Counted from the first letter of the stretch, positions 1-7,277 are shown. The stretch: 17,227 nt of DNA from an uncultured Lachnospiraceae bacterium (GCA_905236925.1 CAJOQS010000316.1:1-17227), one strand, 5' to 3'. The notes: generated by a model from the sequence alone, not told the origin. Made by a program: numbers and translations.

Positions 1-743
1 GACTCCTCCGTTTCAGCAGTCACATATTCGGAGCCATCGTACTCTGCTTTCTCAGCTTCAGCGGCTCCGTATCCGGCCTGCCCGCTTTCGTCCTCCGCAG
101 CTGCGGATACTTCTTCCGCCGCACTGCCAGTATAGTACTCCTCCCGGTCGGGAGCCCCGCTCCTTTCCTCTTTTGGAGTTCTGTGCATAACATCGGCAAG
201 CTCTCCGAGATAATACGCCTTAAGCGCCTTCGCGCGGTCAACGAATTCACCGTCGCCAAACCAGGTCACAATGTCGTCGCACTCGCGGATGCAGTCATCC
301 TTTCTTCCGGCCTTGTGGTAAAGCTTTGCCAGCTCATAAGCCCAGGAATCGATGTACTCCGCTTCCTTGAGCTTCTCAAGGCTTTGGATCAGGGTCTCGG
401 TATTCTTGCCCTTTATCTTATCAATGCTGTATCTGAAGATATGATTATAGAAATCGTCCGGTGCCAGATCCCTGAACTCGCGGAAGTATTTCTCGGCTTC
501 CTCCACCTTTTTCAGTCTGACGGAAAGATTGATCAGCTGCATCAGCAGACTTCTCGATTTCTTACGGGAATACAGTTCGGAAAGACATTCGCCGGCCTTC
601 GCGAGCATGCCGCTCTCAAGATAAAGATCGGAGATCAGCGTCAGATCAGAATTGCTCTTGACCTTGGCGGGCTCGGTCTGCTCCGCCAGAGCCAGTGCCT
701 CTTCGTTCTTTCCTGCTCGGATATACTCCTTTATCTGCTCCAT
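1..743 (-). CDS. Tetratricopeptide-repeat (TPR) protein, 3' end cut off by the window
   Basis: The minus frame is open from 743 to the window edge, giving at least 247 residues with no stop, so the C-terminus is missing. The first 185 residues are helical and TPR-like (for example ALALAEQTEP, DLYLESGMLAKAGECL, VEEAEKYFREF, YELAKLYHKAGR). From about residue 188 the sequence becomes acidic and Ala/Glu/Gly/Tyr-rich, probably disordered. TPR proteins act as protein-protein scaffolds; the partner here is unknown. ATG 743 has AGGAA about 10 nt upstream, but the frame stays open further up. TTG codons at 770 or 776 would add LERYRNFVR, which also reads as real protein, so the start is uncertain. It begins 52 nt after the ABC ATPase stop and is probably the third gene of that operon. 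There is no signal peptide, so it is likely cytoplasmic. Confidence 0.8.
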   Translation of the reverse strand, partial: MEQIKEYIRAGKNEEALALAEQTEPAKVKSNSDLTLISDLYLESGMLAKAGECLSELYSRKKSRSLLMQLINLSVRLKKVEEAEKYFREFRDLAPDDFYNHIFRYSIDKIKGKNTETLIQSLEKLKEAEYIDSWAYELAKLYHKAGRKDDCIRECDDIVTWFGDGEFVDRAKALKAYYLGELADVMHRTPKEERSGAPDREEYYTGSAAEEVSAAAEDESGQAGYGAAEAEKAEYDGSEYVTAETEE

Positions 744-795
744 CCGTACAAAATTCCTGTAGCGTTCCAATTTCAAGCACCTGCTTTCCCTTGCT

Positions 796-1524
796 TTATT
801 GTATTCCCCCGCACAGCAGCTTGTACAGCTGCGCCAGTGTAAGTCCGGGCTCCGAACTCCCGAGCAGTTCCTCTTTCTCCCCAAAGGCTCTGCTCTTACC
901 TTCTTCCATGATGCAGAAATGTGTGGAGATCCGTTCGACCTCCTCCATGTAATGTCCCACAAAAATAACGGATTTGCCTCTCTCGCGGAGAGCCTCTATC
1001 GCGGCCAGTATCTGATCGGCAGACTGCATATCGATCCCGGTCGTAGGCTCGTCGAGAACCACCAGCTCCGGATCGCTCAGCAGAGAAACGCCGATGTTCA
1101 GCCTTCGCTTCATGCCTCCCGAGCACTCGCTGACACGCTTCCTCAGCATATCCCGGTCAAATCCTATGATACCGCTGACACGCTCTATCTCGTCATTGAT
1201 CCGGTTGGAGGGAACCCCGTAGCTCTTCCCCCAGAATTTCAGATTGTCAAGTCCGGTCAGAGATTCGTACAGCGCGATCTCCTGAGGAACAAAGCCCATC
1301 CTTCCGCGGATCGCGTCCGGGTGCCGGGAGATGTCCTCGCCGTTATAGAGTATCGTTCCCGCATCCGGTTTGATAAGTGTCGCTATCATGGACACGCAGG
1401 TCGACTTGCCAGCTCCGTTTGATCCGATGATGCCGAGCACCTGTCCGGAATCCACGCTGAAGCTCAGTCCGTCAACCACACGCTGTCCGTGGTAGTTCTT
1501 AACGACATCCTTTAATTCAAGCAT
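796..1524 (-). CDS. ABC transporter ATP-binding protein (lone ATPase subunit)
   Basis: This 242-residue protein is a complete nucleotide-binding subunit. It has Walker A GSNGAGKST at 34-42, Q-loop Q81, signature CSGGM at 134-138, Walker B LVVLDEP at 154-160 and the H-loop histidine in GHYMEE at 191. The GHYMEEVERIS stretch and the lack of fused membrane segments resemble the DrrA/CcmA/NatA-type ATPases that drive two-component ABC-2 exporters. The substrate cannot be read from the sequence. No permease gene is visible on either side: upstream is the large cNBD-like protein (27-nt gap) and downstream the TPR gene. A permease may lie past the left edge. The ribosome site is weak (AGG about 8 nt before ATG), so translation may depend on the upstream gene. 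Confidence 0.93.
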   Translation of the reverse strand: MLELKDVVKNYHGQRVVDGLSFSVDSGQVLGIIGSNGAGKSTCVSMIATLIKPDAGTILYNGEDISRHPDAIRGRMGFVPQEIALYESLTGLDNLKFWGKSYGVPSNRINDEIERVSGIIGFDRDMLRKRVSECSGGMKRRLNIGVSLLSDPELVVLDEPTTGIDMQSADQILAAIEALRERGKSVIFVGHYMEEVERISTHFCIMEEGKSRAFGEKEELLGSSEPGLTLAQLYKLLCGGIQ

Positions 1525-1551
1525 ATGATTTACCTGTATTCTGCAGCATTA

Positions 1552-3867
1552 TCACATATTCTTGTAGAAATCGAGCGTTCTTAAAAGCTCCGGCGGAACC
1601 TCGACGTTCTTGGCTTCTAACGCCTTGAAGCGCAGGGAAAGATCGTGAGCCTTCTTTGCGCGCTCCCTTATGCAGCGGGCAAAGGCCTCCTCGAATATGG
1701 GCTGCTTGATAAGCCCGTTCGTTATCGACTTGGAGAACGGGCAGTAGGTTGCGAGCATCTCGCGGACAACCTTGTTCAGGCGCACCGATCCGGTGCTTTC
1801 CGCCTTGATCCAGACTTCGTAATCGTACGTAAATATCTGACGGAGGTTGTTTCTTCCGCGCTGTATCTGCAGCTTGACCTTTTCCTTTCTTTCCTCGGAA
1901 AGATCGTGGTTCTTGCGGTAATACTGTATGTAGTCCGAGTATTCCGCCGTAAGTGACCTAACCTGAATATTGTTCCAGTTAACGCCCTGAACAGTTTTGC
2001 ACAGCGACCATCTGAAATTACCGAAGGCCCTGATCATGATATCCTTGAGGTTAAGGTAGCAGAGAACCGGAGCGAAGAACCTTCCCTCGGTATCCCTTTT
2101 CCTTCCGGTGATCTCCTGCCACATGATGATATTCTCGCCCACATTCGGATACTGAACGAATACGGGATATACATTCTTCATTTCGTATTCCCTGTCGATT
2201 CCGGCAAATTCATCCACAAACAGGGTCTCTCTGTAGAATATCGAGAAGTCGATCGCGGTCAGATCCTCAACCGCAAAGTTGATCTTCTCGGTTGAAACAT
2301 ATGCCTTGTTCAGGTCGGACGAGAGCTGGCCCGAATAAAGGAAAGGAACAAATACCGAAAGCTGACCGCTGACAACCCTTGCAGAGTGCAGCATAACGTT
2401 TCTTATCTCGTATTCGATCCTCTTCGCAGGTGTTTCGAGGAACATCCTCTCCTGCATATCGTCGATCTCGCCGCTCTTCTTCTGTTCCCTGAGATATTCG
2501 GCGAAGTCCAGACCCATGTCGTTCTTTGAGGGTTCCTTCTCGCCGTTGTAGATGGCACGCAGCCACTCGGTCATTGAATAAACGCGGCTGGGCTTGTCAA
2601 GCCTTGTTTTCTTAAGGGAAAGGATCCCGGCAAGCTGCTCGGGCGTGATCAGCTTCTCGCTGATAAAACCGTAGTCAAGGAAGAGCTCGACAGCCTTTGG
2701 AAGCTTCGGGAACTGCATTGCCTCGACAGCGGCAAGATAATACAATCCGTAGAAATAATCGGTCATTGACCTGCGGAGCTTTCTGACATTCTCCTCGGTG
2801 CTCTCCTTGTCCGGAAGCTCCATGAACTCCGTAAGGAGATCCTCGAACTGCTGCGCACGCTCCTCGTTATAGCTTGCGAATTCAACGATCTGACGGTATG
2901 AGTTCGTCAGCTGTGCAACCGTGGCGGCAACAGAGCTGTCTACAGCCGTGTTGTCCTCTTCCTCGCCTTCCCTGAAGTCCTTTCCGGACTTGTATGCGTT
3001 GAGCATCTCGTCGATCGCGGGCGCATTGTCCCTCCAGTCCCTGGTCGTCTGCGTTCCGATCAGTGCCTTAACGGTATCGACAAAGCCGCGGCAGTCCTTG
3101 AGCATGCCGTCGATGGGCGCGGTATCTCCACCGTTCTTCTTCATATCGATCGCAAGTCCGAGAAGATTGCGGAATAAGCAGTTCTCCTCGTTGCCGACAA
3201 GCATCATATAGACCTTTTCAATGTAATCGGATGCCTCCTCGCAGGCCTCCGAAAGATCGATCTCGCACTCGGCGAACCTCTTCATCTCATCGATCGCGAG
3301 CTTGGGGCTGAAGCCGAAGAAGGTTTTGACCGCTTCGTACGGGATCTTTGAATATTCAAGCAATGCCTGCAGTGAAGGCATCTTTTCGACATCAGAGGTA
3401 AAACGCTCCACAGAAGAAACCTCGGGAAGCATTCCGGCCTTGCACTTATACTGTGTCGCAAGACTCAGGAAGGCATCGTAGCCGCCCTTCAGACTCTTGT
3501 ACAGTTTCTCCGAGCAGTCCATCAGCTTCTGGTGCTGCCTGTACAGCTCCGTAAGCAGGCGGACGTGATTATAAACCGCTATTCCGCTGTAGTCCTTATT
3601 TGCGGAGAGAAGTGCCGTAAGTCCGGTATCCCCGTCCGCCGATACAGCATATATGGATGAATTCTCGGTCACTTTGGAGGTGAATCCGGGCATCTCCTCG
3701 TTCATCTGCTCCATTCCGATGACGCTTCCCGCGCCGGCAGCCACGCCAACCCCTCTGTTGGCGATCATTACCTTTCCTTTGAGCAGCATGTACAGACAGC
3801 CGTCTGCCATTCCCTCTTCCAATACCACGGTTCCCGCGGTGACCTGATTGGTTGAATTAAGATTCAT
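1552..3867 (-). CDS. Large protein with degenerate N-terminal cyclic-nucleotide-binding domain
   Basis: 771 residues using ATG 3867. Residues 1 to about 105 fit a Crp-type cNMP-binding beta-barrel (TAGTVVLEEGMADGCLYMLLKGKVMIA, then a GSVIG turn and a final strand SSIYAVSA). The phosphate-binding cassette is poor: the usual conserved Arg is not in place (the sequence there reads FTSKVTENS), so nucleotide binding is doubtful. The remaining 660 residues are mostly helical, soluble and match no family I know; there is no HTH, kinase or membrane segment. It is the first gene of an operon with an ABC ATPase and a TPR protein. The start is set by the promoter at 3908-3936: the longer ATG at 3909 overlaps the -10 box and cannot be in the message, whereas ATG 3867 has TGGGG 8 nt upstream. 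Function unknown; a sensor or scaffold for the ABC system is a guess. Confidence 0.85.
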   Translation of the reverse strand: MNLNSTNQVTAGTVVLEEGMADGCLYMLLKGKVMIANRGVGVAAGAGSVIGMEQMNEEMPGFTSKVTENSSIYAVSADGDTGLTALLSANKDYSGIAVYNHVRLLTELYRQHQKLMDCSEKLYKSLKGGYDAFLSLATQYKCKAGMLPEVSSVERFTSDVEKMPSLQALLEYSKIPYEAVKTFFGFSPKLAIDEMKRFAECEIDLSEACEEASDYIEKVYMMLVGNEENCLFRNLLGLAIDMKKNGGDTAPIDGMLKDCRGFVDTVKALIGTQTTRDWRDNAPAIDEMLNAYKSGKDFREGEEEDNTAVDSSVAATVAQLTNSYRQIVEFASYNEERAQQFEDLLTEFMELPDKESTEENVRKLRRSMTDYFYGLYYLAAVEAMQFPKLPKAVELFLDYGFISEKLITPEQLAGILSLKKTRLDKPSRVYSMTEWLRAIYNGEKEPSKNDMGLDFAEYLREQKKSGEIDDMQERMFLETPAKRIEYEIRNVMLHSARVVSGQLSVFVPFLYSGQLSSDLNKAYVSTEKINFAVEDLTAIDFSIFYRETLFVDEFAGIDREYEMKNVYPVFVQYPNVGENIIMWQEITGRKRDTEGRFFAPVLCYLNLKDIMIRAFGNFRWSLCKTVQGVNWNNIQVRSLTAEYSDYIQYYRKNHDLSEERKEKVKLQIQRGRNNLRQIFTYDYEVWIKAESTGSVRLNKVVREMLATYCPFSKSITNGLIKQPIFEEAFARCIRERAKKAHDLSLRFKALEAKNVEVPPELLRTLDFYKNM

Positions 3868-3907
3868 ATACAAGCCCCATTTCCAGTGTATATAACTATT
3901 CATTTTC

Positions 3908-3936
3908 ATTATACGTTAATGGCTTATGAAACGCAA
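3908..3936 (-). promoter_or_regulatory. Sigma-A promoter of the cNBD-ABC-TPR operon
   Basis: On the minus strand, -35 TTGCGT (3931-3936), 17-nt spacer, -10 TATAAT (3908-3913). The transcript would begin near 3901, leaving a leader of about 33 nt before ATG 3867. It lies 9 nt past the T-run of the SRP RNA terminator, so the operon starts independently. Confidence 0.8.
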
Positions 3937-3944
3937 TCGATAAC

Positions 3945-3977
3945 AAAAAAGATTCCTGCGCCTTCCGGGCAGGAATC
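3945..3977 (-). terminator. Second intrinsic terminator after the SRP RNA gene
   Basis: A perfect 9-bp stem (GATTCCTGC at 3951-3959 with GCAGGAATC at 3969-3977) has a 9-nt loop and is followed on the minus strand by TTTTTT (3950-3945). It insulates the cNBD operon from SRP RNA read-through. Confidence 0.88.
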
Positions 3978-3999
3978 CTACGTTTCCGATTATCTCATA

Positions 4000-4267
4000 A
4001 AAAAGCCGCGCGTCCGGCTTCGAATGGAAAATATCACCGTTACCCGCACAGTTAACTCGGTCCAGGCAACCTCACAACACACAGGAAGCACCGCTTAGTG
4101 CTGCTGTATTCCTACCCTGACACGGTTCACGGGTTACTGTTGTGTGAGACCCAAACGTCAACATCACTTATGCGGGGCTGCATAACACGCCCCACCCTCG
4201 GCAGAACATCACCCCTGCTATAGCGGATTGCAGGTACAGGGCACCGCTGACTCCCCGGCTGCGCGAC
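4000..4267 (-). ncRNA. ffs: Signal recognition particle RNA (large bacterial type)
   Basis: About 268 nt, matching the large Bacillus/Clostridium SRP RNA, which scaffolds Ffh and targets signal-peptide proteins to the membrane. The 5' Alu part contains the conserved CTGCAATCC and TAGCAGGG blocks. Domain IV lies at 4100-4121 and reads GUCAGG-GUA-GGAA-UAC-AGCAGC: the GGAA tetraloop and the flanking internal-loop bases are conserved, while the usual UCC/GGA stem is replaced by a fully compensated GUA/UAC stem. The 5' end (GUCGCGC at 4267-4261) pairs with the 3' end (GCGCGGC at 4011-4005), and a T-run at 4004-3999 follows, so the closing helix may also act as the terminator. The ends are inferred from the promoter and this helix. 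Confidence 0.93.
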
Positions 4268-4274
4268 AGATGAT

Positions 4275-4303
4275 AGTATAGCGGCTTCACCGCTAATTGT
4301 CAA
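4275..4303 (-). promoter_or_regulatory. Strong sigma-A promoter of the SRP RNA gene
   Basis: On the minus strand, perfect -35 TTGACA (4298-4303), 17-nt spacer, -10 TATACT (4275-4280). Initiation would fall at about 4267-4268, exactly where the RNA's closing helix begins. Near-consensus boxes suit a highly expressed stable RNA. Confidence 0.93.
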
Positions 4304-4312
4304 GAATTCGGA

Positions 4313-5446
4313 TCACTCGCCCAGACCATCGACGATTCCGAGCATCGCGATACCGATGATAACCACCGTAACAGCAATATACTGGCGTGTCGTCAGCTTC
4401 TCCTTCAGGAAGATGCGTGACAGGATCAGCGAAACGATACTGTAGGACGCGATCATGGGTGCCGCAACAACGCCATTGCCGCTCATCGCGTAAACGTATG
4501 TGGCCTGTCCCGCGGTTTCAAACACCGCCGCAAGAATCCTGAATATCTGGTCCTTTAAACGCAGAGGCACAAACTCTCCGGAAGGAGCAGCCTCTTCGGT
4601 CTTATTCGAAGCAACCCTGATGTTGTCGTCGAGATCGGCAAGAGCCTTGATAATGGCCTCATCATCCTCGTCGTCAAGTCCCGCAAGAACAGCCGCGTTC
4701 TCTTTTGCGTTCTGCTTATTCGAGGGAACGGCGTCCTTCTTCCTGTATTCCGCAGCCTGTTTGATCATCAGGAATATGAAAATGATGATTCCGCATGCAA
4801 GGAAGGTAAGCTCATAGGAAACATTCGCAACTGCCTCAAAGGTATCCTCGGTCACACCGACGAGAGGAGTCGCCTCAATGTCGTCAAGATAGAACGCGTC
4901 AAAGAAGGTTCCGAGAGAATCCACGATCGCGTAGATTATCGGCATAAGGAACGCTATGATACCGATGCGGTATTTCTCGTCCGCAAGCCTGTCCTCCTCG
5001 GGAAGGAGGGCTCTGTCCTGCTTAAGCTTAAGTCTCTCTAAAAGTCCGAGCGCGAATACGCCAAGACAGATAAGCACAACTGCAACTGCCGAAAGAGCAT
5101 CCATAGTCTGACCGAGGATCACAAGGCAGAGAATGCAGGTGATCGCTCCCGACGAGTTCTGTATCGGGGACGAGATCGAAAGCTCAAGATATCTGAGTCC
5201 GAAATACCCGACAGTCATCGAAAGGATGTACATCGCCGATACGGGCATGTAGATAAGCAGATTCCTCGGATCGTAGCCGATGTCGTTAAGAAGCAGTGTC
5301 GCAATGGCATGACCTCCCATGATGAATCCTACTATCATAGAGGTTTTCAGATGGGAATACTTGTCCCTCTCATTGGCACCCTTTTTGTAGAAAAGATCCG
5401 CGACGCCCCATGCGAGGGTCGTGATCAGTGCGCAAATAAACCACAT
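4313..5446 (-). CDS. EamA/DMT-superfamily membrane transporter with acidic cytoplasmic insertion
   Basis: 377 residues, an integral membrane protein. The N-terminus MWFICALITTLAWGVADLFYKKG and the C-terminal half (TYVYAMSGNGVVAAPMIASYSIVSLILSRIFLKEKLTTRQYIAV) carry the typical drug/metabolite-transporter repeat pattern, including the F-L-K-E-K-L motif near the end. I count roughly nine or ten hydrophobic segments. Residues about 232-296 form an unusual hydrophilic, Asp/Glu-rich insertion (LDDEDDEAI, LADLDDN) between membrane segments. Residues 186-210 are also polar and may be an external loop. The substrate is unknown; the family includes amino-acid, nucleotide-sugar and metabolite exporters. 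ATG 5446 has AAGGGAG 7 nt upstream. The gene ends just before the SRP RNA promoter with no terminator between. Confidence 0.85.
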   Translation of the reverse strand: MWFICALITTLAWGVADLFYKKGANERDKYSHLKTSMIVGFIMGGHAIATLLLNDIGYDPRNLLIYMPVSAMYILSMTVGYFGLRYLELSISSPIQNSSGAITCILCLVILGQTMDALSAVAVVLICLGVFALGLLERLKLKQDRALLPEEDRLADEKYRIGIIAFLMPIIYAIVDSLGTFFDAFYLDDIEATPLVGVTEDTFEAVANVSYELTFLACGIIIFIFLMIKQAAEYRKKDAVPSNKQNAKENAAVLAGLDDEDDEAIIKALADLDDNIRVASNKTEEAAPSGEFVPLRLKDQIFRILAAVFETAGQATYVYAMSGNGVVAAPMIASYSIVSLILSRIFLKEKLTTRQYIAVTVVIIGIAMLGIVDGLGE

Positions 5447-5470
5447 AAAAATTCTCCCTTAATATAATAT

Positions 5471-5494
5471 AGAGTGGGTTCCCAAACCCACTCT
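5471..5494 (-). repeat. 10-bp perfect hairpin between the coiled-coil gene and the transporter gene
   Basis: AGAGTGGGTT and AACCCACTCT flank a 4-nt loop. On the minus strand it is followed by an A/T-mixed stretch rather than a clean T-run, so as a terminator for the upstream gene it is imperfect. It also falls at the predicted 5' end of the transporter mRNA, so it may instead be a leader stem-loop. Confidence 0.7.
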
Positions 5495-5497
5495 AAT

Positions 5498-5526
5498 AAA
5501 ATACAGAAAGAAGTATATCCCGTCAA
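5498..5526 (-). promoter_or_regulatory. Probable sigma-A promoter of the DMT transporter gene
   Basis: On the minus strand, -35 TTGACG (5521-5526), 17-nt spacer, -10 TATTTT (5498-5503). The start point would be about 5491, inside the hairpin at 5471-5494, with a leader of about 45 nt. The -10 matches only 4 of 6 positions. Confidence 0.5.
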
Positions 5527-5548
5527 GGGAAAAAGAGCAAATAAATGA

Positions 5549-6040
5549 TCAGGCAGGGAAATTGATTATCTCGCACATCTCGTCGGTGCTGCCGATCATG
5601 TCATCGACCATTTCAAATACAGCATCCTCGATGGTCTCGGCCGGAGCCTCGTACTCGTCCGCTTCCGCGATGCCGAATGCGGCCTCCGAACGGATCGCTT
5701 CAACTTCTTCGAAGCTCTGCTCCGTAACATCCGCCATGACCTTCATATCCAGGATACCGGTAAGGCTGCAGAGCATCCTGAGCTCCCTTTCCTTCTCCGT
5801 TCTGAGCCGGCGGACCTGCTTAAGCTGCCCGAACATTCTGTATCCGTGGATAGGATTCCTTCTGCCGTTCTCGATCTCCTCCATCAGAGCCGAAACAGTT
5901 TCGTCGATCATTCCGAGCTCAACCTCGAGATTGGTGATGTACTGTTCCGCGTTGGCGTAGAACTCGGCCTGCCTGCGTGCAAAATCAAACCAATCGTTCC
6001 TTCTTCCGTCATAGGGTGTTCTCTTTCTGGCTTTTTCCAT
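5549..6040 (-). CDS. Hypothetical small coiled-coil protein
   Basis: 163 residues. I do not recognise a family. Residues 1-30 are basic and aromatic (RRNDWFDFARRQAEFY). Residues 30-100 are heptad-like and probably a coiled coil or helical hairpin. The C-terminal 55 residues are acidic (EEVEAIRSEA, EYEAPAETIEDAVFEMVDDM). There is no signal peptide or membrane segment, so it is cytoplasmic. ATG 6040 was chosen because AAAGGAGGAG sits ideally upstream; a longer frame to 6157 would overlap the promoter of the divergent regulator and lacks a ribosome site. It is head-to-head with the WYL regulator, so it could be a regulatory target. Confidence 0.8.
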   Translation of the reverse strand: MEKARKRTPYDGRRNDWFDFARRQAEFYANAEQYITNLEVELGMIDETVSALMEEIENGRRNPIHGYRMFGQLKQVRRLRTEKERELRMLCSLTGILDMKVMADVTEQSFEEVEAIRSEAAFGIAEADEYEAPAETIEDAVFEMVDDMIGSTDEMCEIINFPA

Positions 6041-6136
6041 TTCTGACTCCTCCTTTGGGTCGCTGCTGTTTTCTTTGATGACCTGATCATAAATCCGGAG
6101 GTGTCCGATAAAAATGCCTCGATCCGAGAAAAAGCA

Positions 6137-6165
6137 TTGAATCATATCCCGGCGCATGATACTAT
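6137..6165 (+). promoter_or_regulatory. Probable promoter of the WYL regulator gene
   Basis: -35 TTGAAT (6137-6142), 17-nt spacer, -10 TACTAT (6160-6165). Both boxes match 4 of 6. The start would be about 6172, about 29 nt before ATG 6201, which rules out the longer in-frame start at 6156. Confidence 0.5.
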
Positions 6166-6200
6166 TATCTCAAAGAAAAACACACCGACAGGAGGGCCAT

Positions 6201-7202
6201 ATGTCAAGAGGGAGCAATCAGAAGTTTAAGTTCACGTACCTTATGCAGATCATGCTTGAAAAGACCGACGACGAGCACTCGCTGACCATCGGTCAGATCC
6301 TGGACGAGCTCGCCAAATACGACGTAACCGCCGAGCGCAAGAGCATTTACACCGATCTTCAGGACATGACCGAGAAATTCGGAATAGAGATAATCAAGGA
6401 ACAGGTCGGGCGAGAGACCTATTATCACGTCGGCACAAGAGAGTTTGAGCTGGCCGAGGTGAAGCTTCTGATCGATGCGATCCAGTCTTCAAAATTCATA
6501 ACGGAGCGAAAGTCGCGCGAGCTGATAAAAAAGATCAAGAAATTTGTAAGCGAACCCCAGGCCGGTCAGCTTCAGCGCCAGGTATACGTTCAGGGCCGCA
6601 TCAAGACCATGAACGAAAGCATTTATTACAGCGTCGACGAGATCCACAACGCCATTACCCATAACAGGAAGATCAGGTTCCAGTATTTCCACTGGCAGCC
6701 CGACAAAACCCAGTACATCCTTCACGGCGGAGATTGTTTCGTAGTCAGTCCCTGGGCACTGACCTGGGATGACGAATATTACTACCTGGTCGCCTTTGAC
6801 GACTTCAGCCGCACCTGCAAGCACTACCGCGTCGACAAAATGATCAAGCCCCAGATGATCGACGAGAAGCGTGAAGGCGAGGAGGAGTTCAGGGATCTGG
6901 ACATGGCAGTCTACTCAAAGTCCACCTTCGGAATGTACGGAGGCGAGAAGAAGCGCGTGAAGATACGCTTCCACAATAAGATGAGCGGCGTGTTCATAGA
7001 CAGGTTCGGCAAGGACATCGCCTTCGTTCCCGTAGACGAAAAGCACTGCGAGCTGAACGTCGATATCTTCATAAGCCCTCAGTTCTTCGGATGGATATTC
7101 GGCTTGGGCAAGGATGTCCGGGTCATCGGCCCCGACGAAGTGGTCGAAGCGATGAAGGAGCAGGCCCGCGTGTTTCTTGAAGGGTACGGATCGCAGGAAT
7201 GA
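6201..7202 (+). CDS. WYL-domain transcriptional regulator (DeoR-type wHTH + WYL + WCX)
   Basis: 333 residues. Residues 5-75 form a winged HTH (LTIGQILDELAKYDVTAERKSIYTDL then TYYHVG). Residues about 140-220 form the WYL domain: EIHNAITHNRKIRFQY, then VVSPWALTWDDEYYYLVAFDD, then KHYRVDKM. The signature tripeptide reads YYL instead of WYL. Residues 250-330 resemble the WCX extension. WYL proteins bind nucleic-acid-like or nucleotide ligands and control DNA-repair, stress or defence genes; the target here is unknown. No defence genes flank it. ATG 6201 has ACAGGAGGG 6 nt upstream. The divergent coiled-coil gene is its nearest possible target. Confidence 0.93.
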   Translation: MSRGSNQKFKFTYLMQIMLEKTDDEHSLTIGQILDELAKYDVTAERKSIYTDLQDMTEKFGIEIIKEQVGRETYYHVGTREFELAEVKLLIDAIQSSKFITERKSRELIKKIKKFVSEPQAGQLQRQVYVQGRIKTMNESIYYSVDEIHNAITHNRKIRFQYFHWQPDKTQYILHGGDCFVVSPWALTWDDEYYYLVAFDDFSRTCKHYRVDKMIKPQMIDEKREGEEEFRDLDMAVYSKSTFGMYGGEKKRVKIRFHNKMSGVFIDRFGKDIAFVPVDEKHCELNVDIFISPQFFGWIFGLGKDVRVIGPDEVVEAMKEQARVFLEGYGSQE

Positions 7203-7223
7203 GACCGTCAGGTCTCCGCACGG

Positions 7224-7251
7224 TTGAAAAAAACGCCCGGCGTTGTATAAT
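7224..7251 (+). promoter_or_regulatory. Sigma-A promoter with a palindrome in the spacer
   Basis: -35 TTGAAA (7224-7229), 16-nt spacer, perfect -10 TATAAT (7246-7251). The spacer is occupied by the odd palindrome AACGCC-C-GGCGTT (7232-7244), an operator-like position. The leader to ATG 7278 is about 20 nt. Confidence 0.8.
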
Positions 7252-7277
7252 AAGCTGTAACAAAAGGAGGTTATCTT

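Noticed and set aside
183..842. 219-aa plus-strand open frame at the left edge
   Set aside because: It is antisense to the TPR gene, whose minus frame is open throughout and shows clear repeats; the plus frame has no ribosome site.
799..1422. 207-aa plus-strand open frame
   Set aside because: Antisense shadow of the ABC ATPase, which has all its motifs.
3945..4303. Riboswitch or T-box upstream of the large cNBD gene
   Set aside because: The structured region is the SRP RNA, with its own promoter and terminators, and the cNBD operon promoter lies after them.
6040..6157. 39-residue N-terminal extension of the coiled-coil protein
   Set aside because: AAAGGAGGAG directly before ATG 6040 decides the start; the extension would span the divergent promoter region.
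6201..7202. WYL regulator as the marker of a phage-defence island
   Set aside because: No nuclease, helicase, toxin or other defence gene is visible around it; the flanks are a coiled-coil protein, a transporter and a secreted protein.
7203..7216. GAGACC/GGTCTC hairpin after the WYL gene as terminator
   Set aside because: Short stem and no T-run; followed instead by a promoter.
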